From contig NZ_AQYH01000003.1 in assembly GCF_000380505.1 (NCBI RefSeq), forward strand, positions 186,001 to 250,000: a stretch of DNA of 64,000 nucleotides, written 5' to 3'. The notes beneath the pieces were generated by a model. The model did no database searches. It was not told the DNA's origin and was given only the letters and a program-made list of their open reading frames with translations. The translations under genes were made by a program, and so were the position numbers. Of the stretch, positions 52,191 to 61,736 are shown one piece after another (positions within the stretch are counted from its first letter, which is position 1; each line of letters begins with the position of its first letter). This DNA comes from Kaistia granuli DSM 23481. Lineage in GTDB: Bacteria; Pseudomonadota; Alphaproteobacteria; Rhizobiales; Kaistiaceae.

Positions 52191-52222
52191 AAAAAGGGCG
52201 CCTCCTTGCGGACGCGCCCTTT
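52191..52222 (-). terminator. Rho-independent terminator after the IalB-like gene
   Basis: Stem AAAGGGCGC/GCGCCCTTT (52193-52201 and 52214-52222) with a 12-base loop, followed on the complementary strand by a run of five T. It lies 22 bases after the IalB-like stop. Confidence 0.9.
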
Positions 52223-52244
52223 CGCTAAGTCTCGGGTCAGCGGC

Positions 52245-52928
52245 TCACTCGGCGCCGCGTTCCTTGTTCTGCTGCTCGATGAGCTTCTTGCGATTCTCTT
52301 CGGCATTCTTCTGCAGCTGATCCTGCAGGGCGTCGCGGCGCGCCTTGCCGGCGGCGCGGTCGAGACCCTCACCATCGACGACCTTGGTGAAGCCGGCGAG
52401 CGAGAACGGGAAAACCATCGGCTTGCCCTGCGGATTCAGCGAGATCGCCGTGACCTTGTTGCCCTTCTTCATCGAGGCGATGAAGGCCGCATCGACTTCG
52501 GCCTGGGCGTAGCAGACGCTCGGCTCGCAGACGACATATTTGAGCTCGGCCGCCTTGTTCTGGTCGACCTGGACGCGCAGGCCCGGCTGGATCAGCTGAC
52601 CGGTCAGAACGACGGCGGTCAGCGCCATCTTCGGCTCGCCCTCGAGCTGGCGGATCTGCAGCGAAGCGATGAACTGATTGGTCTCGGCGCGAAGTTCCTG
52701 CGAGGTGATGCAGAGCTTCTTCTTGGACTGCGGGTCCTGGCCGCATTCCTTGACCCAGGGCGAAACCGGCGGCGCCGCGTTCGCAGCGGCGGCGGGAGCC
52801 TTGGCAGCGGGAGTCGCGGCAGGCGCCGCGTCCTGAGCCTGCGCCATCGGCGCCGACAGAGCCATGACCAGCGCAGCGGCAGCCAGATGCGGCACCCGAA
52901 CCAGACCAGAATTCCAACGATGCGACAT
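52245..52928 (-). CDS. Invasion-associated locus B (IalB)-family protein
   Basis: A 227-residue exported protein. The signal peptide ends at APMAQAQ and an Ala/Pro linker follows. The IalB domain has SPWVKECGQDPQSKKKLCIT, LRVQVDQNKAAELKYVVCEP and SVCYAQAEVDAAFIASMKKG, with four cysteines likely in two disulfides. A charged helical tail closes the protein (LQDQLQKNAEENRKKLIEQQ). The family is named after a Bartonella invasion factor, but most alphaproteobacteria carry it. AAGGACACG precedes ATG 52928. Confidence 0.93.
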   Translation of the reverse strand: MSHRWNSGLVRVPHLAAAALVMALSAPMAQAQDAAPAATPAAKAPAAAANAAPPVSPWVKECGQDPQSKKKLCITSQELRAETNQFIASLQIRQLEGEPKMALTAVVLTGQLIQPGLRVQVDQNKAAELKYVVCEPSVCYAQAEVDAAFIASMKKGNKVTAISLNPQGKPMVFPFSLAGFTKVVDGEGLDRAAGKARRDALQDQLQKNAEENRKKLIEQQNKERGAE

Positions 52929-53173
52929 CGAGCGTGTCCTTGCGTTTATCTCAAACCCTGCGCTTCGACGACCGACGGTTCGCCTGTTTTGCAGGCTGGC
53001 CGCGCGCCGAGGCTGGATGACCAGCAAATGAGGCGACACGGTGACGGAGAAGCTGACGCGCATCAATAGCCGGACGGCGTAGTGATTTCCAGCGGCACAA
53101 GATTGCCCCAGTGGCCGTGCTACGGTTTTTTTCATCGATTCGTTGCCCGGACGCTTTTCGGGAGGAGTTTGCT

Positions 53174-55009
53174 ATGCCGATCGGCTTTTTCGGGCCCAGG
53201 TCCGCCGCCTTTGCCGTGTCCGCCCTTGCCATGATCTGTCTCGCGGGAGCGGGGCAGGCCGAGCCGCGCCACGGCCTGGCGATGCACGGACAGCCCAAGC
53301 TGCCGGCCGACTACACCCACCTGCCCTATGCCGATCCCGACGCGCCGAAGGGCGGCAGAATCACCTATGCCTTCGTCGGCAGCTACGACAGCCTCAACCC
53401 CTTCATCGTGAAGGGCGCCGAGACGACGGCGCGCGGCATCTGGGATGTGTCGCTTGGCAACAACGTGTTCGAGGCCCTTCTGGCGCGCAACCGCGACGAA
53501 GCCTTCTCGCTCTACGGCCTGCTCGCCGAGAGCGTCGAGGTCCCCGAAGACCGCAGTTCCATCACCTTCAACCTGAATCCGAAGGCGCATTTCTCCGATG
53601 GCGTACCGGTGACGCAGGACGACGTGATCTTCTCGCTGGAGATCCTGCGCGACAAGGGCCGGCCGAACTACAAGTCCTGGTATTCCAAGGTGAAGTCGAC
53701 CGAGAAGATCGGCGAACACGGCGTCAAGATGAACTTCGGCGACGGTGCCGACCGCGAATTGCCGCTGCTGCTCGGCCTGATGCCGATCCTGCCCAAGCAC
53801 GCCACCGACATCGAGAATTTTGATCGCTCGACGCTGAAGCCGCTGATCGGCAGCGGTCCCTACACGATGGGCGAGGTGAAGCCGGGCCAGAGCTTCGAGC
53901 TGAAGCGCGACCCGAACTATTGGGGCAAGGACCTGCCGATCAAGCGCGGCTTCGACAATTTCGACACCATCAAGATCGACTACTACCGCGACCGCAACGC
54001 CATGTTCGAGGCCTTCAAGAAGGGCCTCTACGACGTCAACGCCGAGGCCGATCCCGCCAACTGGCGCAATGGCTACAATTTCCCGGCCGTCACCGATGGC
54101 CGCGTCGTCAAGGAAGGCGTCGTCACCGGCCTGCCCAAGGGCATGCTGGGCTTCGCCATGAACACACGCCGCCCGATCTTCGAGGATGTCGGCGTCCGCA
54201 AGGCGCTCGCCTCGCTATTCGATTTCGAGTGGGTCGACCGCAACCTGTTCTTCGACGTCTACCAGCGCAACGCCAGCTATTTCGAGGGCTCGGAACTCTC
54301 CTCGATCGGCATCCCGGCCTCGGATCTGGAAAAGTCCCTGCTGGCGCCCTTCCCCGGCGCGGTCGAGCCGGACGTGCTCGATGGCAGCTATCGTCCCGCC
54401 GTCAGCGACGGCTCGGGCGGCGATCGCAAGCTGCTGCGCGCCGCGCTCGATCTCCTGAAGTCGTCGGGCTACGAGCTGAAGGGCAACACCCTGCTCAATG
54501 TCGAGACGGGCAAGCCGTTCACCTTCGAGCTGCTGCTCAAGGATCGCGAGCAGGAACGCGTCGGCCTCGCCTTCGCCCGCACGCTGGCCCGCATCGGCAT
54601 CAAGGCGTCGATCCGCACCGTCGATTCGGCGCAATATGAGCGGCGGGTCCAGGAATTCGACTTCGACATGATCATGACGTCATGGGTCGCTTCCCTGTCA
54701 CCCGGCAACGAGCAGAACTATCGCTGGTCGAGCGCCCAGGCCGATGTGCCCGGCTCGTACAACTATGTCGGCGCCAGAAGCCCGGCGATCGATGCGCTGC
54801 TGAAGGCGATCCTCGCAGCCGAGGAACGCACCGAATTCATCGAGACGGTGCGGGCGCTCGATCGTGTCCTGATCTCGCAGCACTATGTCGTGCCACTCTA
54901 TTACCTGCCCGAGCAGTGGGTCGCCCGCTGGTCGCGCGTCGGCCATCCCGAGACACAATCGGTCAGCGGTTACACCTACCCGACCTGGTACGCGACGCCG
55001 GCGAAATGA
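53174..55009 (+). CDS. Peptide ABC transporter substrate-binding protein (family 5, YejA-like)
   Basis: A 611-residue periplasmic protein. The signal peptide ends AGAGQA. The SBP_bac_5 core includes LPYADPDAPKGGRITYAFVG, YGLLAESVEVPEDRSSITF, GSGPYTMGEVKPGQSFELKR and FDFDMIMTSWVASLSPGNEQ. It resembles the YejA group of microcin C/oligopeptide binding proteins. The ATG at 53174 follows a strong GGAGGAG. No permease or ATPase genes lie beside it, so it must work with a transporter encoded elsewhere. Confidence 0.94.
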   Translation: MPIGFFGPRSAAFAVSALAMICLAGAGQAEPRHGLAMHGQPKLPADYTHLPYADPDAPKGGRITYAFVGSYDSLNPFIVKGAETTARGIWDVSLGNNVFEALLARNRDEAFSLYGLLAESVEVPEDRSSITFNLNPKAHFSDGVPVTQDDVIFSLEILRDKGRPNYKSWYSKVKSTEKIGEHGVKMNFGDGADRELPLLLGLMPILPKHATDIENFDRSTLKPLIGSGPYTMGEVKPGQSFELKRDPNYWGKDLPIKRGFDNFDTIKIDYYRDRNAMFEAFKKGLYDVNAEADPANWRNGYNFPAVTDGRVVKEGVVTGLPKGMLGFAMNTRRPIFEDVGVRKALASLFDFEWVDRNLFFDVYQRNASYFEGSELSSIGIPASDLEKSLLAPFPGAVEPDVLDGSYRPAVSDGSGGDRKLLRAALDLLKSSGYELKGNTLLNVETGKPFTFELLLKDREQERVGLAFARTLARIGIKASIRTVDSAQYERRVQEFDFDMIMTSWVASLSPGNEQNYRWSSAQADVPGSYNYVGARSPAIDALLKAILAAEERTEFIETVRALDRVLISQHYVVPLYYLPEQWVARWSRVGHPETQSVSGYTYPTWYATPAK

Positions 55010-55036
55010 CACCAATCGGGTGACGGCTTCGCCCGA

Positions 55037-55062
55037 CACCCTCGCCGTCATCCCGGACGCAG
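55037..55062 (+). repeat. RIME-like palindromic element, copy A core
   Basis: A 26-base tract here recurs exactly, inverted, at 59148-59173. It is the left edge of a larger imperfect palindrome between the SBP and mfd stops: terminal repeats CGTCATCCCGG (55046-55056) and CCGGGATGACG (55212-55222) match perfectly over 11 bases, with inner arms GGGATCCAT and GTGGATCCC. The whole element spans about 55037-55222 and resembles the short interspersed mosaic elements common in rhizobial intergenic DNA. Confidence 0.8.
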
Positions 55063-55272
55063 CGAAGCGGAGATCCGGGATCCATCCATCGGCAGCGAGA
55101 CGGTTGGCCGCCTGGCGCGGCGGGGCAGACGAATTGACAGCGGGTGATGAGTTGACGCTGAGCCATGGACGCCCGGCGTCAAGCTCGCCGAGGCGTGGAT
55201 CCCAGCTTCCGCCGGGATGACGCCCCGCGTCGGACGGCGTCGAGCCCGCCTGACGCCTTCCGTGTCCGATAC

Positions 55273-58200
55273 TCACGCCGCCTTCTTGTTGGCCTCTTCC
55301 GCCATGCGCGCGAGCTGGGTCAGGATCACCGCGGTGCCCTTCAGGCGCTGCTCCGGCTTCTCCCAGTCGCGGATCAGCACGATCTTCTGGTCGGGCCGCA
55401 CCTTGGCCAGGCTGCCCTGCTCGCCGATGTAGCGGATCAGGCCGGCCGGATTGGCGAAGGTCGAATTGCGGAAGGCGATGACGATGCCCTTCGGGCCGGC
55501 ATCGACCTTCTCGACGTTCGCCTTGCGGCAGAGCGCCTTGATGTAGACGATCTTCAGCAGGTGCTCGACCTCGTCGGGCAGCGGGCCGAAGCGGTCGATC
55601 AGCTCCGCGCCGAAACCGTCGATCTGCTCCGGCTCGTCGAGATCGCCGAGGCGCCGATAGAGCGACAGGCGCAGCTGCAGATCCGGCACATAAGTTTCCG
55701 GCAGCATGACTGGCGTGCCGACCGTGATCTGCGGCGACCAGCGGCCGTCTGCCTCGTGTTCCTCGGCGCCGCCGTCGCGCAGCTGCGCCACCGCTTCCTC
55801 CAGCATCTGCTGGTAGAGCTCGAAGCCGACTTCCTTGATGTGGCCCGACTGTTCCTCGCCGAGCAGATTGCCGGCGCCGCGGATGTCGAGATCGTGGCTC
55901 GCCAGCTGGAAGCCGGCGCCGAGCGTGTCGAGCGACTGCAGCACCTTGAGGCGGCGATCGGCCATCGCCGTCAGTCGCTTCTCGGCCGGCACGGTGAAGA
56001 GCGCATAGGCACGGGTCTTCGAGCGGCCGACGCGGCCGCGCAGCTGGTAGAGCTGCGCCAAGCCGAACATGTCGGCGCGGTGCACGATCAGCGTGTTGGC
56101 GGTCGGGATGTCGAGGCCGGATTCGACGATCGTCGTCGAGAGCAGCACGTCATAGGCGCCCTCGTAGAACGCCGTCATGATGTCCTCGAGCTCGGTCGCC
56201 GGCATCTGGCCATGCGCGATCGCGACCTTCACCTCGGGCACGAACTTCTCCAGGAACTCTTTGCGTTCGGCGAGATCCGACAGGCGCGGGCAGACATAGA
56301 AGCTCTGCCCGCCGCGATAGCGCTCGCGCAGCAGCGCCTCGCGCACGACGAGCGCGTCGAAGGGCGAGATGAAGGTGCGGACCGCCATGCGGTCGACCGG
56401 CGGCGTGGTGATCAGCGACAGCTCGCGCACGCCCGTCAGGGCCAGCTGCAGCGTGCGCGGGATCGGCGTCGCCGAAAGCGTCAGCACATGCACGTCGGCG
56501 CGCAGCTCCTTGAGGCGCTCCTTGTGCTTGACGCCGAAATGCTGCTCCTCGTCGATGATCAGCAGGCCGAGATCCCGAAACTCGATCCCTTTGCCGAGCA
56601 GGGCATGCGTGCCGACGACGATATCGACCTGACCTTCCTTGGTGCCCTTCTTGGTCTCGGCCAGCTCCTTGGGCGTGACCAGGCGCGAGGCCTGCTCGAC
56701 GCGGATCGGGAAGCCGGCGAAGCGGGTCGAAAACGTCTTGAAATGCTGGCGCGACAGCAGCGTCGTCGGTACGACGACGGCGACCTGCTTGCCGCTCATC
56801 ACGGCGACGAAGGCGGCGCGCAGCGCCACTTCGGTCTTGCCGAAGCCGACATCACCGCAGATCAGGCGGTCCATCGGCGTGCCGGCGCCGAGGTCGGCGA
56901 TGACGGCCTCGATGGCCGCCAGCTGGTCTTCCGTCTCCTCATAGGGGAAGCGCGCGGCGAATTCGTCATAGAGCCCGTCCGGCGGCGCCAAGGGCTCGGC
57001 ATGGCGCATGGCGCGCGCGGCGGCGACCTTGATCAGCTGGCCCGCCATGTCGCGGATGCGCTGCTTCAGCTTGGCCTTGCGCGCCTGCCAGGCGACACCA
57101 CCGAGCTTGTCGAGCGTCGCCTCGGCATCTTCCGAGCCATAGCGCGACAGCAGCTCGATGTTCTCGACCGGCAGATAGAGCCGGTCATTGCCCTGATAGA
57201 CGATCTCGAGACAGTCATGCGGCGCGCCGGCCGCCGTGATCGTCTTCAGGCCAACAAAGCGACCGATGCCGTGATCGACATGGACGACGATGTCGCCCTC
57301 GGAAAGGCCGGTAACCTCGCTCAGGAAATCGGAGGCGCGCTTCGAGCGCTTGCGCGGGCGCACCAGCCGGTCGCCCAGAATGTCCTGCTCGCCGATAACG
57401 GCCATGTCCGGCGTCTCGAAGCCGGATTCGAGGCCGAGTACGCCGAGACCGACGACGCCCTTGGCAAGCTTCTCGGCCGAGGCCCAATCCTCGATCCGCT
57501 CGACCCGCTTCAGGCCGTGATCGTCGAGCACCTGCGCCAGGCGGTCGCGCGCGCCGTCGCTCCAGGAGGCGATGACGACGCGCTTTTTCTCGCGCAGTCC
57601 GGAGATGTAGCTAATCACGGCGTCGAAGACATTGACGTCGCCGGCGGTCCGCTCGGCCGCGAAGGTGCGGCCATGCCGGCCGCCGAGATCGACGACCATG
57701 GTGTCGTCGGCCTCCGCGAAGGGCGTCATGCGCAGCAGCGGCGCCAGCTTCTCGCGGCTCTTCCACTCGTCTGGCGTGAGATAAAGCTGGTCGGGCGGTA
57801 CCGGCCGGTAGGGCACGCCGCCCTGCCCCTGCCCCATGCCGCTCTTGCGCGCGTCATAGTGATCGGTGATGTCGTCGAAGCGCTCGGCGATCGCCTCCTC
57901 GACCAGATGGTCGAGCACGACCGGCGCGCCCGGCACATAGTCGAACAGCGTGTCGAGGCCGTCGACGAAGAAGGGCAGCCAGTGCTCGACGCCAGTATAG
58001 CGGCGGCCTTCGCTGACCGACTGGTACAGCAGATCCTCGCGGTCGGTCGCGCCGAACATCGCCACATAGCGCTCGCGGAAGCGGGCGATCGCCTCCGGCG
58101 ACAGCACCAGCTCGCTCATCGGCACCAGGTCGAGGCGCTTCTTCTGCGCTACCGTGCGCTGGCTCTCGACGTCGAAGGTACGGATGGAATCGACGGTATC

Positions 58201-58776
58201 GCCGAAATAGTCGATGCGGACCGGCTCGCCCTGCCCGGCCGCGAACAGATCGATGATGCCGCCGCGCACGGCATATTCGCCGGCTTCGCGCACGGTCGAG
58301 GTACGCAGGAAACCATTGTCCTCCAGCCAACCGATCAGCTTGTCCATGGAAAGCTGGTTGCCGCTGGCGATGGAAAGGCTCTGCCGTGCCACCTGTTCGC
58401 GGCGCGGCAGGCGCTGCACGGCGGCGTTGACGGTGGTGAGCACGACGAGCGCGCGGCCCTTCACGGGCTGATGGTGCGCCAGATAGGACAGCGCCGCCAT
58501 GCGACGAGCGACCACGGCGGTGTTCGGCGACACGCGGTCATAGGGCATGCAGTCCCAGGCCGGGACGGAGACGACCTCGGTGCCGGGCGAGAAGAAGCGC
58601 ATCGCCTGTTCGAGATCGGCCATGCGGTTGCCATCGCGGGCGACGACCAGGACGTAGGGCAGATCCTCGCGCGCTGCGAGCGCCGCGATATCGGCGACGA
58701 CCTTGCCGTCAAAGCCGTCGGGAACGCCCGAAAGGACCGTCGAGGGGCGACCCAGGATGTATTTGAATTGGACCAT
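55273..58776 (-). CDS. mfd: Transcription-repair coupling factor
   Basis: A 1167-residue DNA translocase that removes RNA polymerase stalled at lesions and recruits UvrA. The N-terminal UvrB-like part includes [21 protein letters not shown]. The RNA-polymerase-interacting domain is near residues 490-560 ([20 protein letters not shown]). The SF2 motor has Walker [17 protein letters not shown], the DEEQ box [32 protein letters not shown] and [15 protein letters not shown]. The C-terminal TRCF domain ([20 protein letters not shown]) is complete. It starts 5 bases after the sdhE stop. Confidence 0.97.
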   Translation of the reverse strand: MVQFKYILGRPSTVLSGVPDGFDGKVVADIAALAAREDLPYVLVVARDGNRMADLEQAMRFFSPGTEVVSVPAWDCMPYDRVSPNTAVVARRMAALSYLAHHQPVKGRALVVLTTVNAAVQRLPRREQVARQSLSIASGNQLSMDKLIGWLEDNGFLRTSTVREAGEYAVRGGIIDLFAAGQGEPVRIDYFGDTVDSIRTFDVESQRTVAQKKRLDLVPMSELVLSPEAIARFRERYVAMFGATDREDLLYQSVSEGRRYTGVEHWLPFFVDGLDTLFDYVPGAPVVLDHLVEEAIAERFDDITDHYDARKSGMGQGQGGVPYRPVPPDQLYLTPDEWKSREKLAPLLRMTPFAEADDTMVVDLGGRHGRTFAAERTAGDVNVFDAVISYISGLREKKRVVIASWSDGARDRLAQVLDDHGLKRVERIEDWASAEKLAKGVVGLGVLGLESGFETPDMAVIGEQDILGDRLVRPRKRSKRASDFLSEVTGLSEGDIVVHVDHGIGRFVGLKTITAAGAPHDCLEIVYQGNDRLYLPVENIELLSRYGSEDAEATLDKLGGVAWQARKAKLKQRIRDMAGQLIKVAAARAMRHAEPLAPPDGLYDEFAARFPYEETEDQLAAIEAVIADLGAGTPMDRLICGDVGFGKTEVALRAAFVAVMSGKQVAVVVPTTLLSRQHFKTFSTRFAGFPIRVEQASRLVTPKELAETKKGTKEGQVDIVVGTHALLGKGIEFRDLGLLIIDEEQHFGVKHKERLKELRADVHVLTLSATPIPRTLQLALTGVRELSLITTPPVDRMAVRTFISPFDALVVREALLRERYRGGQSFYVCPRLSDLAERKEFLEKFVPEVKVAIAHGQMPATELEDIMTAFYEGAYDVLLSTTIVESGLDIPTANTLIVHRADMFGLAQLYQLRGRVGRSKTRAYALFTVPAEKRLTAMADRRLKVLQSLDTLGAGFQLASHDLDIRGAGNLLGEEQSGHIKEVGFELYQQMLEEAVAQLRDGGAEEHEADGRWSPQITVGTPVMLPETYVPDLQLRLSLYRRLGDLDEPEQIDGFGAELIDRFGPLPDEVEHLLKIVYIKALCRKANVEKVDAGPKGIVIAFRNSTFANPAGLIRYIGEQGSLAKVRPDQKIVLIRDWEKPEQRLKGTAVILTQLARMAEEANKKAA

Positions 58777-58781
58777 TGCGC

Positions 58782-59069
58782 CTATCGGGGAGTAGCGCCG
58801 GTGAAGGCGGCGAGCTTTCGGAAGAATTCGGTATTGACGTCGTCCGGCGTCGGAGCCTCGCCCGTCAGCCAGATCAGCAGATCGCGATCCTGCTCTTCCA
58901 TTAGCGCCTCGAGGACATCGAGTTCGCTATCGGTCAGAGTGGCGATATGGGCGTCGGCGAAGCGGCCGAGGATCAAGTCCATCTCGCGCATGCCGCGATG
59001 CCAGCAGCGGAAATGGGTACGCCTGCGGCGCGTGTCCAGCCCATCGCTCGACAATGTCGTGCCGCTCAT
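58782..59069 (-). CDS. sdhE: Succinate dehydrogenase flavinylation factor SdhE
   Basis: A 95-residue protein that helps attach FAD covalently to the SdhA subunit. The diagnostic RGxxE motif lies in HRGMREMDLILGRFADAH, followed by LDVLEALMEEQDRDLLIWLT. It precedes mfd by 5 bases, a pairing seen widely in alphaproteobacteria. The recG gene that often accompanies the pair is not next to it here. Confidence 0.93.
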   Translation of the reverse strand: MSGTTLSSDGLDTRRRRTHFRCWHRGMREMDLILGRFADAHIATLTDSELDVLEALMEEQDRDLLIWLTGEAPTPDDVNTEFFRKLAAFTGATPR

Positions 59070-59147
59070 CTCTCAACTCCGCCGATCCAGTTCGATGCGG
59101 CGAGGTATAGCCCCCTCGACCGGGATTGTCAGCCTGAGAAGGGCGCA

Positions 59148-59173
59148 CTGCGTCCGGGATGACGGCGAGGGTG
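59148..59173 (-). repeat. RIME-like palindromic element, copy B core (inverted)
   Basis: A 26-base exact inverted match to 55037-55062, in the gap between sdhE and the DeoR gene. The two copies thus flank the mfd-sdhE unit in opposite orientation. Only the edge of the element is clear on this side. Confidence 0.8.
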
Positions 59174-59230
59174 AGGTCGCAGGCGAGGGCTATTGTTGAG
59201 GATCGCGCGGCAACGCGGATCGCTGCCCCC

Positions 59231-60049
59231 TCACTCGCCGCAGATGACCACCTGCACGCCGGCGCGATCCAGGGCTTCCGCGAGTTCGGCCGGCGGCGGC
59301 GCATCCGTCACCAGGCATTGGATGTCGTCCAGCGTCGCGATGCTGGCGAAGGCGGTGATGCCGAATTTCGACTGGTCGGCGACAACGATGGTGCGCGTCG
59401 CCACCCGGATCATACCGGCCGTATGCGCCGCCTCGTCCAGCTTGGTCATCGAGATGCCGGAGGCGGACACGCCGGTGCAGCCGACCACCGCCGTATCGGC
59501 GTTGATGCCCGCCACGGCGGCGAAACCGATGGCGCCGATCGTCACCTGATAGTTCGGCCAATAGGCGCCGCCGAGGATGTGGATCGACTGTACGCTGTTC
59601 TCCGGCAGCACCGCCGGCAGGCGCAAATTGTTGGTGACGATGGTGAGGTTGCGGCGTGCGCTGAGCGCCGCGGCGAAGAAGGCGATCGTCGAGCCGCCAT
59701 TCAGGATCAGCGTCTCGTCGTCGCGGATCAGGCCGGCCGCCGTCTGGCCGATCAGCCGCTTCGCCTCGACATGCTCGTCCATGCGAAGGCCCATCGTCGT
59801 ATCGACGCGGACGAGGCGATCATTGGTGACGGCGCCGCCATGGGTGCGGACCAGAAGCCCGCGCCGCTCCAGCAGGTCGAGATCCCGCCGGACGGTGTCG
59901 CGCGAGACTTCCAGCAACGTCACCAGCTCCGCCACGGTCGCCTGGCCGCGATCCTGCAGGAAATGCAGCAGCCGGCTGTGCCGCAAGGCCGGCAGGACGC
60001 CGGATCCGGCGTCGGAGTCATTGGGAAGGTGTGTGTCGTCGAGGCTCAT
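59231..60049 (-). CDS. DeoR/GlpR-family transcriptional regulator
   Basis: A 272-residue repressor. The N-terminal helix-turn-helix is QATVAELVTLLEVSRDTVRR followed by DLDLLERRGLLVRTHGGAV, and the C-terminal sugar-phosphate-sensing domain has LNGGSTIAFFAAALSARRNL and VVADQSKFGI. It is the last gene of the sugar operon, overlapping the ROK gene by 4 bases (ATGA), and probably represses that operon until a sugar phosphate binds. Confidence 0.95.
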   Translation of the reverse strand: MSLDDTHLPNDSDAGSGVLPALRHSRLLHFLQDRGQATVAELVTLLEVSRDTVRRDLDLLERRGLLVRTHGGAVTNDRLVRVDTTMGLRMDEHVEAKRLIGQTAAGLIRDDETLILNGGSTIAFFAAALSARRNLTIVTNNLRLPAVLPENSVQSIHILGGAYWPNYQVTIGAIGFAAVAGINADTAVVGCTGVSASGISMTKLDEAAHTAGMIRVATRTIVVADQSKFGITAFASIATLDDIQCLVTDAPPPAELAEALDRAGVQVVICGE

Positions 60050-61008
60050 GGCCGCTTCTCCAGCATGAGACTGGCAGCGCCGACAAGTCCGGCGTTGCGA
60101 CCGAGCGCGGCGCCGACCACCGGGACTTCGCGAAAGGCCGACATCGCCCGCTCGTGGATCGTGCGCTCGATCGTCCCGCGCAGCTGCGGCAATAGGGTAC
60201 CGACACCACCGCCCAGGATCAGCCGCTCCGGCGAATAGAGATGGAGCAGATTGACGAGGCCGATGCCGAGCCAGTGCGCCTCCGCGTCGAGCAGCGCGAT
60301 CGACCGGGCGTCGCCCGCCGCCGCGGCCTGCGCGACATGGCGGCCGGAGACACGCTCCGACCCGACGATCCGCTGCAGGGCCGGCGCGGTCCCGGAAGCC
60401 ACCAGCTTCGTCGCCTCGCGCGCCAGCGCCGTGCCCGAGGCGAGCGCTTCCCAGCAGCCGACGCCACCGCAGGCGCAGCGCTCGGTGCCGGCGGCGATCG
60501 TCATATGGCCGATCTCGCCCGCGAGCCCGCGTCGTCCGTGCAGGAGGTGGCCATCGACGATGACGCCGCCGCCGATGCCGGTCGAGACGGTGATGAACAC
60601 CATCGACTTTGTTCCCTGCCCGGCGCCGAAGCGCCACTCGCCGAGCGCCGCCGCGTTGGCGTCGTTCTCGAGCTGGACGGCGACGCCGAGGCGCTCGCTG
60701 AGGATCGCGGCCAGCGGAACGTCCCGCCAGCCGGAAAGGGTCGGCGCGGCCACGACGATGCCGGCGTCGGGATCGAGCGGACCCGGCGCGCCGACGCCGA
60801 GGCCGACGATCTCGGCATCCGGCGCCTCGGCCCGGACCGTTCCGATCAGCGCGACCATCTGCTCGATCACGGCATCCGGCCCGCCGAGCGCGTCGGTCGA
60901 CGTCGCGGCGAAGGCGGCGACGCGGCCGGTCTCTTCGACCACGGCCGCGCGCAGCTCGGTGCCGCCGAGGTCGATTGCCAGCGCCGCGCGGGTTCCCCCT
61001 GTCGTCAT
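60046..61008 (-). CDS. ROK-family sugar kinase
   Basis: A 320-residue ROK protein without a DNA-binding domain, so an enzyme rather than a repressor. It has the phosphate motif AIDLGGTELRAAVVEE, the sugar/catalytic stretch LENDANAAALGEWRFGAG, VSTGIGGGVIVDG, and the zinc site GHMTIAAGTERCACGGVGCW. Likely substrates are glucose, allose or an amino sugar. Overlaps of 4 bases on both sides show tight coupling with the epimerase and the DeoR repressor. Confidence 0.93.
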   Translation of the reverse strand: MTTGGTRAALAIDLGGTELRAAVVEETGRVAAFAATSTDALGGPDAVIEQMVALIGTVRAEAPDAEIVGLGVGAPGPLDPDAGIVVAAPTLSGWRDVPLAAILSERLGVAVQLENDANAAALGEWRFGAGQGTKSMVFITVSTGIGGGVIVDGHLLHGRRGLAGEIGHMTIAAGTERCACGGVGCWEALASGTALAREATKLVASGTAPALQRIVGSERVSGRHVAQAAAAGDARSIALLDAEAHWLGIGLVNLLHLYSPERLILGGGVGTLLPQLRGTIERTIHERAMSAFREVPVVGAALGRNAGLVGAASLMLEKRP

Positions 61009-61736
61009 GTCGCCTCGCCAGGCGCGGGCAGCGCATGCAGCCAGGCGATGCGTGCCGCCAGATCCGGGTCGCCGAAGGCGAGCGAGCCCATCACCACCGT
61101 TTCGGCGCTGGCGGCGCGCAGGCGCGGCACCGTGTTTTCGCGAATGCCGCCATCGGCAGCGAGCCGCACGGCATTCTCCCGGCCGGCGGCCCGCAGCATG
61201 GCGCGCACCGCTTGCAGGCGCGGACAGGCGTGGTCGGAGAGCCCTACCCCCTTCACGCCGATCTCGGTGCCAAGCAGCGTCACGAAGGCGATCTGGTCAA
61301 GCCAGGGCCGGACCGCCTCGACCGGCGTTTCCAGGCGCAACACCAGGCCTGCCTCGACGCCCAGCTCGTGGATCAGCGCCAGCGCCTCGCCGACGACGGG
61401 GCCGTTCTCGGCATGGATCGAGATCAGGTCCGCACCGGCCTCGGCAAACTGACGGATCTGCGACAGCACGATGTCGCCCTCGACCATCAGATGCACATGC
61501 AGCGGCCGGGTCGTCAGGGCGCGTATGCGGGCGACCTGGTCCGGGAAAAACAGGAAGGTGGGCGCGAAGCGGCCATCGGCGACGTCGATATGGAAGAGAT
61601 CGACATGCGGACCGGTGCGCGCGAGGTCGCGCTCCATGTTGCAGAGGTCGGCCGACCACAGCGAGAATTCGGCGAGCATGCGGTGGCGCGGCAGGGCGGC
61701 GAGCCAACCGTTCGCGGGCCTGTTGGCGAGTGTCAT
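61005..61736 (-). CDS. Ribulose-phosphate/allulose-phosphate 3-epimerase family protein
   Basis: A 243-residue TIM-barrel epimerase. Catalytic stretches are LFHIDVADGRFAPTFLFFP, RPLHVHLMVEGD and LAADGGIRENTVPRL, giving the two catalytic Asp and the metal ligands. It differs from housekeeping Rpe in several pockets (EFSLWSADLCNMERDL), and its operon with a ROK kinase suggests a hexulose-phosphate such as allulose-6-phosphate as substrate. This is inference. Confidence 0.9.
   Translation of the reverse strand: MTLANRPANGWLAALPRHRMLAEFSLWSADLCNMERDLARTGPHVDLFHIDVADGRFAPTFLFFPDQVARIRALTTRPLHVHLMVEGDIVLSQIRQFAEAGADLISIHAENGPVVGEALALIHELGVEAGLVLRLETPVEAVRPWLDQIAFVTLLGTEIGVKGVGLSDHACPRLQAVRAMLRAAGRENAVRLAADGGIRENTVPRLRAASAETVVMGSLAFGDPDLAARIAWLHALPAPGEAT

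Noticed and set aside
53174-55009. Transporter operon for the YejA-like binding protein
   Set aside because: The next genes are a palindromic element and the convergent mfd gene. No permease or ATPase is nearby, so no operon is claimed.
55165-59199. A very long open frame (about 1344 codons) on the plus strand opposite mfd
   Set aside because: It mirrors the mfd coding frame in GC-rich DNA, has no family motifs, and no ribosome site. Mfd itself is complete with all helicase motifs.
59231-61036. Apparent fusion of a ROK-like protein and the DeoR regulator in one 601-codon frame
   Set aside because: The N-terminal 329 codons are an out-of-frame reading of the ROK gene and look like Arg-rich noise. 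The true DeoR start is ATG 60049 with an ATGA overlap.
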